A DNA stretch of 63,541 nt from UBA4971 sp900019985 (GTDB lineage Bacteria; Bacillota; SHA-98; UBA4971): positions 1-63,541 of the forward strand of contig JBMNFG010000008.1 in assembly GCA_050949175.1 (NCBI GenBank), written 5' to 3'. The position numbers and the translations under genes are program-made. Positions 1 through 9,042 of the stretch are shown here, piece by piece. A model generated the notes under the pieces. The model was not told where the DNA came from. It saw only the letters and a list, made by a program, of their open reading frames with translations, and did not search any database. How positions within the stretch are numbered: position 1 is the first letter of the stretch; each line of letters opens with the position of its first letter.

Positions 1-913
1 CACCTGCGGTACCGCGCAGGGCAATCAGGTACACCGTGGTGATCACCAGGAGAATCAACATCAACACTATTGACAAAGCAGAACCTATCCCGTATTTCAG
101 GTTAGTAAAAGCCTCCCTGAGTATGAGCGTGGACGGCACTTCCGCTGCAATGCCCGGGTCACGCCCGAGCATTATGTAGAACTGGTTGAATGCATTGAAA
201 TTCCACAGTATTGACATGAGGATCTGCATTACAGATACTGTTCGAAGCTGCGGCATTGTAATCATTGTAAACTGCTGCCAGGCTGTAGCACCGTCTACGC
301 GGGCAGCCTCGTAAAGCTCCTGCGGGATCTTCTGCAAAGCTGCAAGAAGGATAAGAGCTGCAAAAGGCCAGCCTTTCCATATGCTTGCGATCGTTACTGA
401 CCAGAGCGCAGGAGGCCCTATCAGCCAGATAGGAGGCTCCGACACAAGATTCCACTGGATAAGATAGCGGTTAAGCAGGCCTATTCTTGACTGGAAGATG
501 AATTTCCAAACGTTATATGCTACAGAGTCAGGTGTGATGTAGGGAAGGAGGATTAGGCCTCTCATTAAGGTCCTCCCCCGGAAGTTCTGGTTAAGGAGGA
601 TTGCTACTGCAAGGCCTATTACGTAGCCTGCACCTATAGCTACGATGGAATAGACTGTAATATTGACGAGAGATCTCAACGCACGGGCACCGGTGGTTGT
701 AGCAGGGTTCAAGCCGTCTATGAAGTTTCGGAATCCTACAAACGGAGCATTGATCCAGTTGACCATTGTGAAGATGTTGACATCATGTGCGCTGATATAG
801 AAGCCCCAAAGCATAGGTATGTAGTGCACCAAAAGCATGGCTACTACAGCCGGCAGGATCATCCAGTAAGCTGTGGCATGCTTTCTTCTGGACCATCCTG
901 ACAAGCGTTTCAT
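1..913 (-). CDS. Sugar ABC transporter permease (MalF/UgpA type), 3' end cut by window edge
   Basis: Membrane subunit of a carbohydrate ABC importer. The minus-strand frame is open from an ATG at 913 to the window edge, so the C-terminus is missing. The protein begins MKRLSGWSRRKHATAYWMIL, followed by a first hydrophobic helix. It has further membrane helices and the cytoplasmic EAA loop that contacts the ATPase (seen as EAARVDGATAWQQF, about residues 210-225). GGGAG precedes the start by about 7 bases. The gene lies 33 bp downstream of the LacI-type regulator on the same strand, so the two probably form one operon with further transporter genes beyond the window. The sugar cannot be deduced. 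Confidence 0.9.
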   Translation of the reverse strand, partial: MKRLSGWSRRKHATAYWMILPAVVAMLLVHYIPMLWGFYISAHDVNIFTMVNWINAPFVGFRNFIDGLNPATTTGARALRSLVNITVYSIVAIGAGYVIGLAVAILLNQNFRGRTLMRGLILLPYITPDSVAYNVWKFIFQSRIGLLNRYLIQWNLVSEPPIWLIGPPALWSVTIASIWKGWPFAALILLAALQKIPQELYEAARVDGATAWQQFTMITMPQLRTVSVMQILMSILWNFNAFNQFYIMLGRDPGIAAEVPSTLILREAFTNLKYGIGSALSIVLMLILLVITTVYLIALRGTAG

Positions 914-946
914 CGGATCGTCTCCCTTCCAGTCTAGTCTTCCAGT

Positions 947-1975
947 CTAGTGTAGGGATCTGACTGACTGACGCACTATCAACTCGCCTTTAAGGACCCT
1001 TCCCGGGATCTTCTGTCCTGATTCTATATAATCCACTATCATTGTTCCTGCTTGGTATCCTTGTTCGTAAAGAGGAGTCCTGATTGACGTAAGACCCGGC
1101 CATATCTCTCTGGTACTCGGGAAATCGTCACCTGCAACAAAGTCAATGTCAACGCCGGGGGTTAACCCATGCTCTCTCAATGCCCTGAGGGCTCCCATTG
1201 CCATCGGATCGCTCATACAGAGGATTCCGTCAATGTCAGGATAATCTCTTAAGAGCTGGCACGTCCGTTCATACCCTGATACTATCGAGTAGTCGCCTGC
1301 AAGTATTAAAGACCTGTCCACCGGCAAGCCGGCCTCCAGATGCGCACGGTGGTAACCCTCCTCAGCGGTGGCTTTATCCGCATGGAAAAACCCTTCCGGC
1401 TCGCGAATCAATCCGATACGCCTTGCGCCCTGGGTAATCATGTACCTGGTAGCCAGGTGAGACACGTATGATGAATCCGTTTCTACAAAGTTATAATCCT
1501 GTCCTGAATAGCACACTGAGAGCGACACATATCTAATCTTGAGCCGGTCAAATTCCTTAACCAGCGCCTCCACGCCTTCCATGGCGTACAGGATTACCCC
1601 GTCTACAGTGCGGTTCTTAGTGAGCCTGCTGAGCTCATGCAACACCAGTTCCTTGGTTTGAGGCACAGCCAAAACCAGGTCGTAACCGCGTTCGGAAAGC
1701 GCTCTGTGAGCTCCGTTTGCCTGAGCCCACATCCCTGGGTCTTGGAATACAAAGTCGCTGCCATAAGGGATAACCAGGCCTACTGATTTTCTGCGCCGCT
1801 GGCGAAGGCCTTTTGCTGCAGAATCAGGATGGAAGTCAAGTTCAGCAATGGCTGCTAAAACCTTTCGCCTGGTTCCAGGTGCAACCAGGGATGAGTTGTT
1901 TATAACTCGTGAGACCGTTTTTGCAGATACACCGGCCAGCTCCGCTACGTCGTAGATAGTACTCCTACCTCGCAC
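947..1975 (-). CDS. LacI-family transcriptional regulator
   Basis: DNA-binding repressor of sugar catabolism, 342 aa. The N-terminal HTH is typical (TIYDVAELAGVSAKTVSRVI, about residues 6-25), followed by the hinge helix region and a periplasmic-binding-protein-like sensor domain (SVGLVIP onward). The start is GTG at 1975 with AGGAGG 7-9 bases upstream. A perfect 16-bp palindrome lies about 44 bp upstream, which suggests autoregulation. The neighbouring sugar permease is the likely target. The ligand is unknown. Confidence 0.93.
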   Translation of the reverse strand: MRGRSTIYDVAELAGVSAKTVSRVINNSSLVAPGTRRKVLAAIAELDFHPDSAAKGLRQRRRKSVGLVIPYGSDFVFQDPGMWAQANGAHRALSERGYDLVLAVPQTKELVLHELSRLTKNRTVDGVILYAMEGVEALVKEFDRLKIRYVSLSVCYSGQDYNFVETDSSYVSHLATRYMITQGARRIGLIREPEGFFHADKATAEEGYHRAHLEAGLPVDRSLILAGDYSIVSGYERTCQLLRDYPDIDGILCMSDPMAMGALRALREHGLTPGVDIDFVAGDDFPSTREIWPGLTSIRTPLYEQGYQAGTMIVDYIESGQKIPGRVLKGELIVRQSVRSLH

Positions 1976-2018
1976 CCTTCTGCCTCCTGAAGCACCAATT
2001 GCCTTTCTTCTTCACCTT

Positions 2019-2034
2019 ATGACATCGATGTCAT
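2019..2034. promoter_or_regulatory. Probable LacI-family operator
   Basis: The sequence ATGACATCGATGTCAT is a perfect 16-bp palindrome with a central CG, the usual form of LacI-family operators. It lies in the leader of the LacI-type gene starting at 1975. Autorepression is inferred from position and form. Confidence 0.7.
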
Positions 2035-2108
2035 TAGTACATATTTGCTATTAGTTGCCGAATTCCTTCTATCCGACGGAAGATTTTTATCAAAACCTGC
2101 AATCTTGG

Positions 2109-2149
2109 AAAACTTACAGTCTGTTAGGTAAAACTTACAGCTTGTTAGG
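2109..2149. repeat. Two tandem 21-bp direct repeats
   Basis: AAAACTTACAG(TC/CT)TGTTAGG occurs at 2109-2128 and again at 2130-2149, a period of 21 bp or two helical turns. It lies between the LacI-type gene and the Uma2 gene, upstream of the former. It could be a pair of regulator sites. The rest of 2035-2325 shows no gene. Confidence 0.6.
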
Positions 2150-2325
2150 ACTGGTATCCAGGGGATAAGTGTTGATTCATTCAAAACCTAAGTCGACCTT
2201 AGGCACTGTCGGATTCCTGCACTGTCCCCTCTTGCGTTCATTTTGACTATTTGCGCACTTAACACTCGGGCTGCCGAGTTTCATGATTCTTGGAGATAAG
2301 GCCGCTAACAGTACCCATGGTTTGT

Positions 2326-3135
2326 TCATTCCGGCCGACGCCATAGCGCTTTAAGCTCCACTGAAAAGCCCGGAAAGTCAGGATGCGTAAATTCACCTCC
2401 ATCAAGGCCTGAGCTCCTAAGGATATAGTGACCACTCTGTAATGCATACGCCTCGATTATCTCGTCAAAGGGATCGACCACCCAGTAGTGCGGCACACCC
2501 ACCCGCTCATATATACTACGTTTTCTCACGCGGTCCTTAGCTCGAGTCCACTTGGAAACGACCTCCACAACAAGATACGGGGCCCCGTCTATCCTTTCTT
2601 CCTTGATAATCTCCTTTTGCCTGCCGGGAACATAAACCAGATCCGGCTGGATGACATTGGCGTCTGACAAGGTCACATCGATAGGCGCATTAAAAACCTC
2701 GCCCTCAGGGTCTCGCTGAACAAAGTAGTCCTCAAGGAGCCGCTGCAGCCTCCTGGATACCCGCTGATGGTGGACATATGGTGCAGGCTCTTTAACAAGC
2801 ACGCCATCGAGGATCTCGTAGTGGTAGCACTCCTCGTCCGGCAACTTGAGGTAGTCCTCGTAAGTGTACACCCTATCTGTAATGTATTCAGGCCTGGCTT
2901 CTCGAACTGTGGCAGCTGACCCAGCAACCGGTTGACCCGCCTGCTCGCCGCCTGGCTCCGGCGATTGATCAATGCCAAGATGGCGCAAAACCTCTTGGGG
3001 ATCATATCGGTACTGCCTGTTGGACAATTGCACATAAGGAATCTCTGAGTTACGGGTATAACGCCATATGGTCTCCACCGACAACTTCAACATATCAGCA
3101 AGCTCCTTAGCAGTCGCAAGATTCCGTTCACGCAC
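2326..3135 (-). CDS. Uma2-family PD-(D/E)XK nuclease-like protein with N-terminal HTH
   Basis: Predicted endonuclease-fold protein of unknown role, 269 aa. Residues about 5-55 form an excisionase/MerR-like helix-turn-helix (LATAKELADMLKLSVETIWRY). Residues about 90 onward match the Uma2 domain: YEILDGVLV, IQPDLVYV and PYLVVEVVSK hold the acidic and lysine positions of the fold. The frame is open further upstream, but GTG at 3135 has AAAGGGGG 7-8 bases before it, and a promoter occupies the upstream extension, so this start is preferred. No toxin or methylase partner lies beside it. Uma2 proteins are common in cyanobacteria and some Bacillota; their substrates are not known. Confidence 0.82.
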   Translation of the reverse strand: MRERNLATAKELADMLKLSVETIWRYTRNSEIPYVQLSNRQYRYDPQEVLRHLGIDQSPEPGGEQAGQPVAGSAATVREARPEYITDRVYTYEDYLKLPDEECYHYEILDGVLVKEPAPYVHHQRVSRRLQRLLEDYFVQRDPEGEVFNAPIDVTLSDANVIQPDLVYVPGRQKEIIKEERIDGAPYLVVEVVSKWTRAKDRVRKRSIYERVGVPHYWVVDPFDEIIEAYALQSGHYILRSSGLDGGEFTHPDFPGFSVELKALWRRPE

Positions 3136-3158
3136 AGCGGCACCCCCTTTCAGGGAAA

Positions 3159-3186
3159 GTATACCATTTGACACAACTAAACACAA
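3159..3186 (-). promoter_or_regulatory. Sigma-A promoter of the Uma2 gene
   Basis: On the minus strand TTGTGT is separated by 17 bases from TATACT, which is preceded by TGG (extended -10). It ends about 24 bp before the GTG start at 3135. Between this and the next gene (3187-3505) I see no further gene, only the leader of the cstA-like gene. Confidence 0.6.
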
Positions 3187-3505
3187 GAGATATCAAGTAA
3201 TATTAGGCGACTTCTTTCGTCAATGTTATCATGCTAATGCTGCTGCCCCGCCAAAGAAAAGCAAACGAAAAAACCTGTCTCACACCTACTAAATCCGCTG
3301 CTATTATTTGGGCTGCACCGGTTTATCTTATTCCGAATAATTGAGGGGCCCGATTATCGCGCCTCTATACTAAATTGTCCATATGAAATTCCGAGTAGAC
3401 CGAATTATCATATTAGAAGGAATTGTCTAATAAGTACCGAAGGGATGGATTGGGATGGCGAAGTCACCGTCCTATCCCCAAATACCACTTGGGAGGTGAA
3501 GTGAG

Positions 3506-5144
3506 ATGAATTCTTTATTGGTGATGGTAGTGACGTTCGTCTTGTACATCCTGGCGTACAATCTTTACGGCAAGAAATTGGGTTCCAAAGTGTTTGAGCT
3601 GGCAGCAAAGAATATCACGCCTGCCGAGAAGCACAATGACGGTGTAGACTATGTCCCTACAAACAAGTTTATCCTTGCCGGCCACCATTTTACGTCCATT
3701 GCAGGAACAGGGCCTATCGTCGGCCCGGTGCTCGGAGTCATATGGGGCTGGGTGCCTGCACTGCTTTGGGTAGTCTTCGGATCAATCTTCGCAGGGGCGG
3801 TACATGACTTAGGGGCACTGGTCCTGTCAATGCGCCATGACGGCAGGTCTATCGGCGATATAACGGGAAATGTCGTAAATCCGCGCACGAGATCTCTGTT
3901 CTTTCTTATCATCTTCTTCTGTCTCTGGATCGTGATAGCAATCTTTGCAATCCTCATGGCAAACTTGTTCGTCCAGTATCCTCAATGCGTCTTCCCTATC
4001 TGGGCTGAAATTATTATTGCAATGGGGTTATCATGGTACATCTATCAACAGAAGGGCAGCCTCGTTGTTGGTTCCATCGTAGCAATAGCCTTAATGTACC
4101 TTACGATTTGGCTTGGCCTCTACATTCCAATCAGCCTTTCTCATCCGGTGTGGCTTGTCATCATTATGATTTACATCTTCTTTGCATCAACTCTGCCGGT
4201 ACAACGCCTGTTGCAGCCGAGAGACTACATCAACGCCTTGGAGCTTGGCGTCGCAATGATCCTTCTCGTCCTGGGAATAATCGTAAGGCCTCTACCGATA
4301 GTCGCACCGGCTGTAGTGTCCTCTCCCGCAGGAGCTCCTCCCATATTTCCGTTCCTCTTCATTACTATTGCTTGCGGCGCGATATCGGGATTCCACAGCT
4401 TGGTATCGAGCGGCACCAGCGCTAAGCAAATTGACAAAGAGCCGTCTGCAGTTGCAGTGGGATACGGAGGCATGCTCCTCGAAGCCGCCCTGGCAACACT
4501 AGTGATCCTTGCAGTTACAACCGGAGTGACCAGGGAAGCGTGGCTTACGACTTATTCCAACTACGCTACGGTCCCGACGCTCCCGACCTTTGCGGAAGGG
4601 CGGCGCTAGGATCGTCGAAGCGCTGGGTATCCCCAGGGCCTTAGCAATAAACATACTAGCTGTGTTTATGGTCAGCTTTGCCAGCACCACGATTGACACA
4701 GCCACAAGACTGCAGCGGTACGTGATCTCCGAGTTCGGCGACAGCATCAAGCAGAACTGGCTCGTAGACAAGTACATTGCAGCCGGCATCGCAGTCGTTA
4801 CCGCTTACTTGCTTGCATTTCGCGGAAGCGCCAACGTAATATGGCCTCTCTTCGGCGCCACAAACCAGATGCTGGCCGGCTTGGCACTGCTCGCGGTAAC
4901 TGTATATCTTGCACAGAAAGACAAACCTACCATCTACACGATGATTCCCATGATATTCATGATAATCATGACTACCTGGGGCATGGTAGGGAACTTCTTC
5001 AACTACCTGGCAGCAGGCAACACTCTCCTGGCTGCAATCGACGGGCTGATCATTTTACTTGAAATATGGATGATTATAGAAGCTGTTACTGTGCTAAACA
5101 AGATCAGGCAAACGAAGCTCGGAATTCCGGCAAGCCCAAGATAA
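3506..5144 (+). pseudogene. cstA: CstA-type carbon starvation/peptide permease, frameshifted
   Basis: Multi-pass inner-membrane permease of the CstA family, which imports peptides or pyruvate. The start ATG at 3506 follows GGGAGGTGA. The conserved N-terminal block is present (NKFILAGHHFTSIAGTGPI, then VGPVLGVIWGW). The first frame stops at 4609. From about 4593 the +1 frame continues smoothly (KGGARIVEALGIPRALAINI) to 5144, giving a total near 545 aa, normal for the short CstA form. One extra base, probably a G in GCGGAAGGGC around 4592-4600, explains the break. It may be a real mutation, an assembly error, or a recoding site. Apart from this shift the protein is intact, so decay would be very recent. 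Confidence 0.85.
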
Positions 5145-5259
5145 GTCAGGAATACATCAGGGGCAAGAGTCGGGATCAGGATCGAAATGAAAACCGGCAT
5201 AACGATGGGCATCAATCACAGTCTGAATAGAAACCTCGATAAGCAATTGCATAATAACC

Positions 5260-5288
5260 TTGACAACCGCTTTCGCAGTAAGTATAAT
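5260..5288 (+). promoter_or_regulatory. Strong sigma-A promoter of the amino acid ABC operon
   Basis: TTGACA at 5260-5265 and TATAAT at 5283-5288 are both perfect and separated by exactly 17 bp. They lie 44 bp upstream of the binding-protein start. Confidence 0.9.
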
Positions 5289-5331
5289 TATGCATATCTA
5301 TTGTAAGATTATACGGAAGGGGTTGTAGGCT

Positions 5332-6075
5332 TTGAAACGAACATTCTTGCTGTCTTTATTGTGCATGGCAATTCTCCTAATTGTAGGATCCTCTGCTGTC
5401 GTAGGTGCAAAGCCTGTTCTACGAGTCGGGACAAGTGCAGACTTCCCGCCTTTTGAGTTTCAGGATGAGAAGACCGGGGAGTACCTGGGATTCGACATAG
5501 ACCTGATTAAAGCTGTGGGAGCTGCCGCAGATATGGAGGTTCAGATTGTAAACACTGCATGGGACGGCCTTATCCCAGGGCTCTTGACCGGCAACTACGA
5601 TTGTATAATATCAGCAATGACCATCACTGACGAGCGAATGAAGGCAGTGGCCTTCTCGGATCCTTACTTCTCAGCAGGCCAGGTCATAGTGACCCGGGCG
5701 GATGATACGTCTATCGTGACTGTAGAAGACCTGGTGGGTAAGGCCATCGCCGTTCAGATCGGCACAACAGGCGACCTTGCAGCGTCAGACATCGAAGGTG
5801 CAACAGTCAAGCGGTTTAACCTGGCGCCTGACGCGATCCAGGAAGTTCGCAACGGAAGCGTGCCTGCATGTATAATTGACTTGGCAGTTGCAGCTGAGAT
5901 TGCCAAGGAATATGACGACATAAAATACAGCGAGCCCTTTACAATGGAATACTACGGTATCGCCATGCGCAAGAACGACACAGATCTGATAAAGAAGATC
6001 AACCGTGCACTTGCCTCCATCAAGGCTTCAGGCGAATACGACGAGATATACGCCAACTGGTTCCAGGCAAACTAG
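5332..6075 (+). CDS. Polar amino acid ABC transporter, substrate-binding protein
   Basis: Extracellular receptor of an amino acid importer (SBP_bac_3 family), 247 aa. It has a TTG start at 5332 with GGAAGGGG upstream. Residues 1-25 form a signal peptide (KR then a long hydrophobic stretch ending VVGAKP). The mature part shows family motifs: LRVGTSADFPPFEFQD, GFDIDLI, WDGLIPGLLTGNYD and AMTITDERMKAVAFSDPYF. It is the first gene of a three-gene operon driven by a near-consensus promoter. A stable hairpin separates it from the permease, which would favour excess receptor. Ligand specificity cannot be read from sequence. Confidence 0.95.
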   Translation: MKRTFLLSLLCMAILLIVGSSAVVGAKPVLRVGTSADFPPFEFQDEKTGEYLGFDIDLIKAVGAAADMEVQIVNTAWDGLIPGLLTGNYDCIISAMTITDERMKAVAFSDPYFSAGQVIVTRADDTSIVTVEDLVGKAIAVQIGTTGDLAASDIEGATVKRFNLAPDAIQEVRNGSVPACIIDLAVAAEIAKEYDDIKYSEPFTMEYYGIAMRKNDTDLIKKINRALASIKASGEYDEIYANWFQAN

Positions 6076-6124
6076 CTTGCCCTCTTAAGTGATGGAGGTG
6101 TATCTTTAGTTCGTCCTTTGTGGT

Positions 6125-6157
6125 CCGGTCACGCCGGCAGTAAGCCGCCGTGACCGG
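6125..6157 (+). promoter_or_regulatory. Intercistronic hairpin in ABC operon
   Basis: CCGGTCACGCCGGC and GCCGCCGTGACCGG form a stem of about 14 bp around an AGTAA loop. No T-run follows, so it is more likely an mRNA stabilising or attenuating structure than a full terminator. Its position between receptor and permease genes fits lower expression of the membrane and ATPase subunits. Confidence 0.7.
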
Positions 6158-6191
6158 TCTTCATGCAATGCGGGTTGATGGAGGAATTGAC

Positions 6192-6851
6192 GTGGCGCTA
6201 GATTTTTCGATAATTCCTGGGATAATGCCGGCGCTTCTACTCGGCGCACGGCTTACTGTCGAGCTTGCCACCATTGCCGTGGCAATCGGTCTTGTTATCG
6301 GATCCTTCGTCGGGATAGGCCGTGTCAGCGCTAACCGAATAATCCGTCTGGTAACAGGTGTTTATGTAGATTTTATCAGGGGCACACCTCTTCTCGTCCA
6401 GTTGTTCCTTGTGTACTTCGGCCTGCCTTCAATCCTGGGCCGGCCCATTCCGCCTTTTGTCGCTGCCATTACGGCAATGGGCATCAACAGCGGGGCTTAT
6501 GTGGCTGAAATCGTGAGAGCAGGCATACAGTCTGTAGACAGAGGACAGACGGAAGCAGGCAGATCGATAGGGTTGACTTATTCCCAGACCATGCGATATA
6601 TTATCTTTCCGCAGGCATTTCGGAGAATCATACCTCCCCTGGGTAACGAATTCATTGCGATGCTGAAGGACTCGTCATTGGTATCGGTCATAGCCTTGGA
6701 AGAGCTGCTCCGAAAAGGGCAGGTAGTTATCACAAGGGCTTTCAGGCCTTTTGAGGTATATATGGTAGTAGCCCTTATCTATCTAGTAATGACTCTGGCA
6801 ATATCCAGGCTGGTAGCCTGGTCTGAAAAGAGGTTGAAGGTAGTTGATTAA
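6192..6851 (+). CDS. Polar amino acid ABC transporter permease (HisM/GlnP type)
   Basis: Membrane subunit of the amino acid importer, 219 aa, with about five helices. The His/Glu/Gln permease pattern is clear: GARLTVELATIAVAIGLVIG at the start, FIRGTPLLVQLF, and the EAA loop region EAGRSIGLTYSQTMRYIIFP. GTG at 6192 is chosen because GGAGG lies 7 bases before it. The longer frame from 6150 begins inside the upstream hairpin. The 3' end overlaps the ATPase gene by 8 bp, implying translational coupling. Confidence 0.94.
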   Translation: MALDFSIIPGIMPALLLGARLTVELATIAVAIGLVIGSFVGIGRVSANRIIRLVTGVYVDFIRGTPLLVQLFLVYFGLPSILGRPIPPFVAAITAMGINSGAYVAEIVRAGIQSVDRGQTEAGRSIGLTYSQTMRYIIFPQAFRRIIPPLGNEFIAMLKDSSLVSVIALEELLRKGQVVITRAFRPFEVYMVVALIYLVMTLAISRLVAWSEKRLKVVD

Positions 6852-7566
6852 AACCGTTGGACTGGAAAAACGCTTCGGAAATAATCATGTTCTGCGTGGG
6901 ATTGATGTCTCTGTCAAGCCCCACGAAGTAGTCGTGATTATCGGACCGTCAGGATCGGGAAAAAGCACCTTCTTGCGCTGCCTTAACCTGCTGGAAAAAC
7001 CCACTGCAGGCCAGATATTCTTCCGCGGACAGTGCATCACTGACCCGCACATCAACGTAAATGAGGTGCGCCGTGAGATGGGCATGGTCTTCCAGCAGTT
7101 CAACCTCTTTCCACATATGACTGTGCTGGAGAATATCACTCTTGGCCCCACGAAGGTACGGGGAATACCCGTGGACGAAGCACGTGAGACCGCCCGGGAG
7201 CTCTTACGAAAAGTAGGAATCGCAGAGAAGGAAAACGCATATCCATCTGAGCTGTCCGGCGGACAGCAGCAGCGTGTTGCAATAGCGCGGGCCCTGGCCA
7301 TGAAGCCTACAGCCATGCTGTTCGATGAAGCGACATCCGCTTTGGATCCTGAGATGATCGGCGAAGTGCTTGACGTCATCCGCAAACTCGCAGAAGAAGG
7401 TATGACCATGGTAATAGTCACCCACGAAATGGGCTTCGCGCGCGAGGTGGGCGACAGGATCCTCTTCATGGACGAAGGCCTGATTGTAGAAGAAGGCCCG
7501 CCTGAGCAGGTCCTTGGAAACCCGCAAAATCCGAGAACCCAATCTTTCTTAAGTAAAGTGCTGTAG
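6844..7566 (+). CDS. Polar amino acid ABC transporter ATP-binding protein (GlnQ type)
   Basis: Cytoplasmic ATPase energising the importer, 240 aa. It has Walker A GPSGSGKST (about residues 34-42), the Q-loop in MGMVFQQFNLFPHMT, signature LSGGQQQRVAIARAL, Walker B MLFDEATSALDPE and switch histidine VTHEMGF. The TTG start at 6844 lies within the last codons of the permease gene, an 8-bp overlap. It is the last gene of the operon and converges with the dipeptidase gene. I see no clear terminator in the 54-bp gap. Confidence 0.96.
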   Translation: MIKTVGLEKRFGNNHVLRGIDVSVKPHEVVVIIGPSGSGKSTFLRCLNLLEKPTAGQIFFRGQCITDPHINVNEVRREMGMVFQQFNLFPHMTVLENITLGPTKVRGIPVDEARETARELLRKVGIAEKENAYPSELSGGQQQRVAIARALAMKPTAMLFDEATSALDPEMIGEVLDVIRKLAEEGMTMVIVTHEMGFAREVGDRILFMDEGLIVEEGPPEQVLGNPQNPRTQSFLSKVL

Positions 7567-7620
7567 CACTATAGTAGTTAATAGCGGCTCAGAAGTCTTG
7601 ATTACAGTCTGTTTCTATAT

Positions 7621-8568
7621 TCAGCCTATTACGCTTCTTACGACGCGGAGTAGGTTTCCCCCCATGATCCCACGTATCTCCTCATCAGAATAGCCTCGGC
7701 CAGCCAGTCCTTGGGCGATTTTGGGGAGTGTGGATACATCTTTCAGCTCATCAGGAAGCCGCTCATAGGGCAAACCGTCGAAATCCGAGCCTAATCCAAC
7801 GTGCTCATGGCCTACAATTCTGCAGAAATGATCAATGTGATCCAGGACTCCGTCAAGAGAGCGCCTTCCCTCTCCCAGGAAATGTCCTGCGAAGTTCACA
7901 CCTATAAATCCGCCTTTGTCTGCGATCGCCTTAGCCTGTTCATCGGTGATATTTCGCGGATGGGAGCAAAGCGCCTTTGAGTTCGAATGTGAAGCGATGA
8001 CCGGTTTTTTCGATACTTTCATGACGTCCCAGAAGCCAGCCTCTGAAATGTGGGACACATCCACAACCATGCCCAGCCTATCCATTTCTTCGACTACCTC
8101 GACGCCGAACCTGGTGAGACCGCCGCCTGTCCTTTCTTCGAAGGCCCCGTCTGCCAGCTCGTTCCTGCGGCTCCAAGTGAGGGTCATAAGCCTTACGCCA
8201 AGCCGGTAAAAGATACGCAGTAGCTCAATCCTGCCCTCCAGCACCTCGCCGCCTTCTATTGACAGAAGAGCTGCGATCTTCCCCTCCTCACGCGCTTTGT
8301 CTACGTCTTTACCGGTTGTGGCGAACACAAGTTTATCGCTGTTGTCTTCTATTTCACGATAAAACGCATCAATGAACTGAAGCGTTCGCCTGGCTCCTGC
8401 ACCGGGCAGATACTCCGGCGATACATAGATGGCGAATATCTGGGCTCCAACCCCTCCCTCAATCATGCGCGGGAGGTCAAGTTGTCCCCCTTTATCCCTA
8501 TCCGCCAGCCTGCGGCGTCCGTCCACTACGTCCATAAGGGTGTCACAGTGCGCATCCATTATGAACAT
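7621..8568 (-). CDS. Membrane dipeptidase (peptidase M19, renal dipeptidase family)
   Basis: Zinc dipeptidase hydrolysing dipeptides, including those with D-residues, 315 aa. Zinc ligands appear in the N-terminal DAHCDTL, the central glutamate region LSIEGGEVL, VDVSHISEAGF and VIASHSNSKAL, and a later GSDFDG motif is present. The start is ATG at 8568 with GGAGGTG 7 bases upstream. The leader contains an unusual degenerate tandem repeat. It sits convergent to the amino acid importer, consistent with peptide and amino acid use. No signal peptide is seen despite the family name. Confidence 0.94.
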   Translation of the reverse strand: MFIMDAHCDTLMDVVDGRRRLADRDKGGQLDLPRMIEGGVGAQIFAIYVSPEYLPGAGARRTLQFIDAFYREIEDNSDKLVFATTGKDVDKAREEGKIAALLSIEGGEVLEGRIELLRIFYRLGVRLMTLTWSRRNELADGAFEERTGGGLTRFGVEVVEEMDRLGMVVDVSHISEAGFWDVMKVSKKPVIASHSNSKALCSHPRNITDEQAKAIADKGGFIGVNFAGHFLGEGRRSLDGVLDHIDHFCRIVGHEHVGLGSDFDGLPYERLPDELKDVSTLPKIAQGLAGRGYSDEEIRGIMGGNLLRVVRSVIG

Positions 8569-8585
8569 CCAGGTACACCTCCATG

Positions 8586-8786
8586 TGCCTCAAGTCATCT
8601 CAAAGTGCTTTTCAAATAACTCAAAATACAATCCGACTACTTAAGAATACCTCCAAATACTTTACAATGCCTCTGGATACCGTACAATGCCTCCGAATAC
8701 TTAGGAGCGCCTTCAAATACTCCCAATGCTCCAAGCCACCTTTAGATACCTTACAGATCGCCAAGTGCTCCAACACTTACCACATG
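8586..8786. repeat. Degenerate ~20-bp tandem repeat in the dipeptidase leader
   Basis: Nine to ten units of 19-22 bp follow one another. The clearest begin at 8586, 8606, 8627, 8648, 8668, 8688, 8708, 8727 and 8766. The plus-strand consensus is about TGCCTCCAAATACTTACAA. Read on the minus strand, the direction of the dipeptidase gene, most units carry a GGAGG-like core, and the gene's own ribosome site sits at the edge of the array. Unit length is close to two helical turns. Confidence 0.75.
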
Positions 8787-9042
8787 AATGAGTATATCAC
8801 CGAATCCTTCAAGATCGTCATCCGAAAAAACGATTGTCGGCAAGCCCCTTTCCAACCAATGCCTAGATCGCGGCAAAAAAGGATATAATGATTACAATAT
8901 AATGAAATAATGGATATGATAAATTCAATATATTGAAAATCAATGCTACAATACCGGCTCATATATAGGTTGTACGAAGATCGCATTTTCCTGAAGAACC
9001 TCATTCGCCTGTGAGACTAAGGCAACCGAGAGGAGCATTGCT

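Noticed and set aside
159..455. 98-codon minus-strand frame
   Set aside because: It lies in another frame of the clear ABC permease gene that covers 1-913.
8583..8888. 101-codon frame across the 20-bp tandem repeat
   Set aside because: Its repetitive peptide reflects the DNA repeat; there is no ribosome site and it overlaps the dipeptidase leader.
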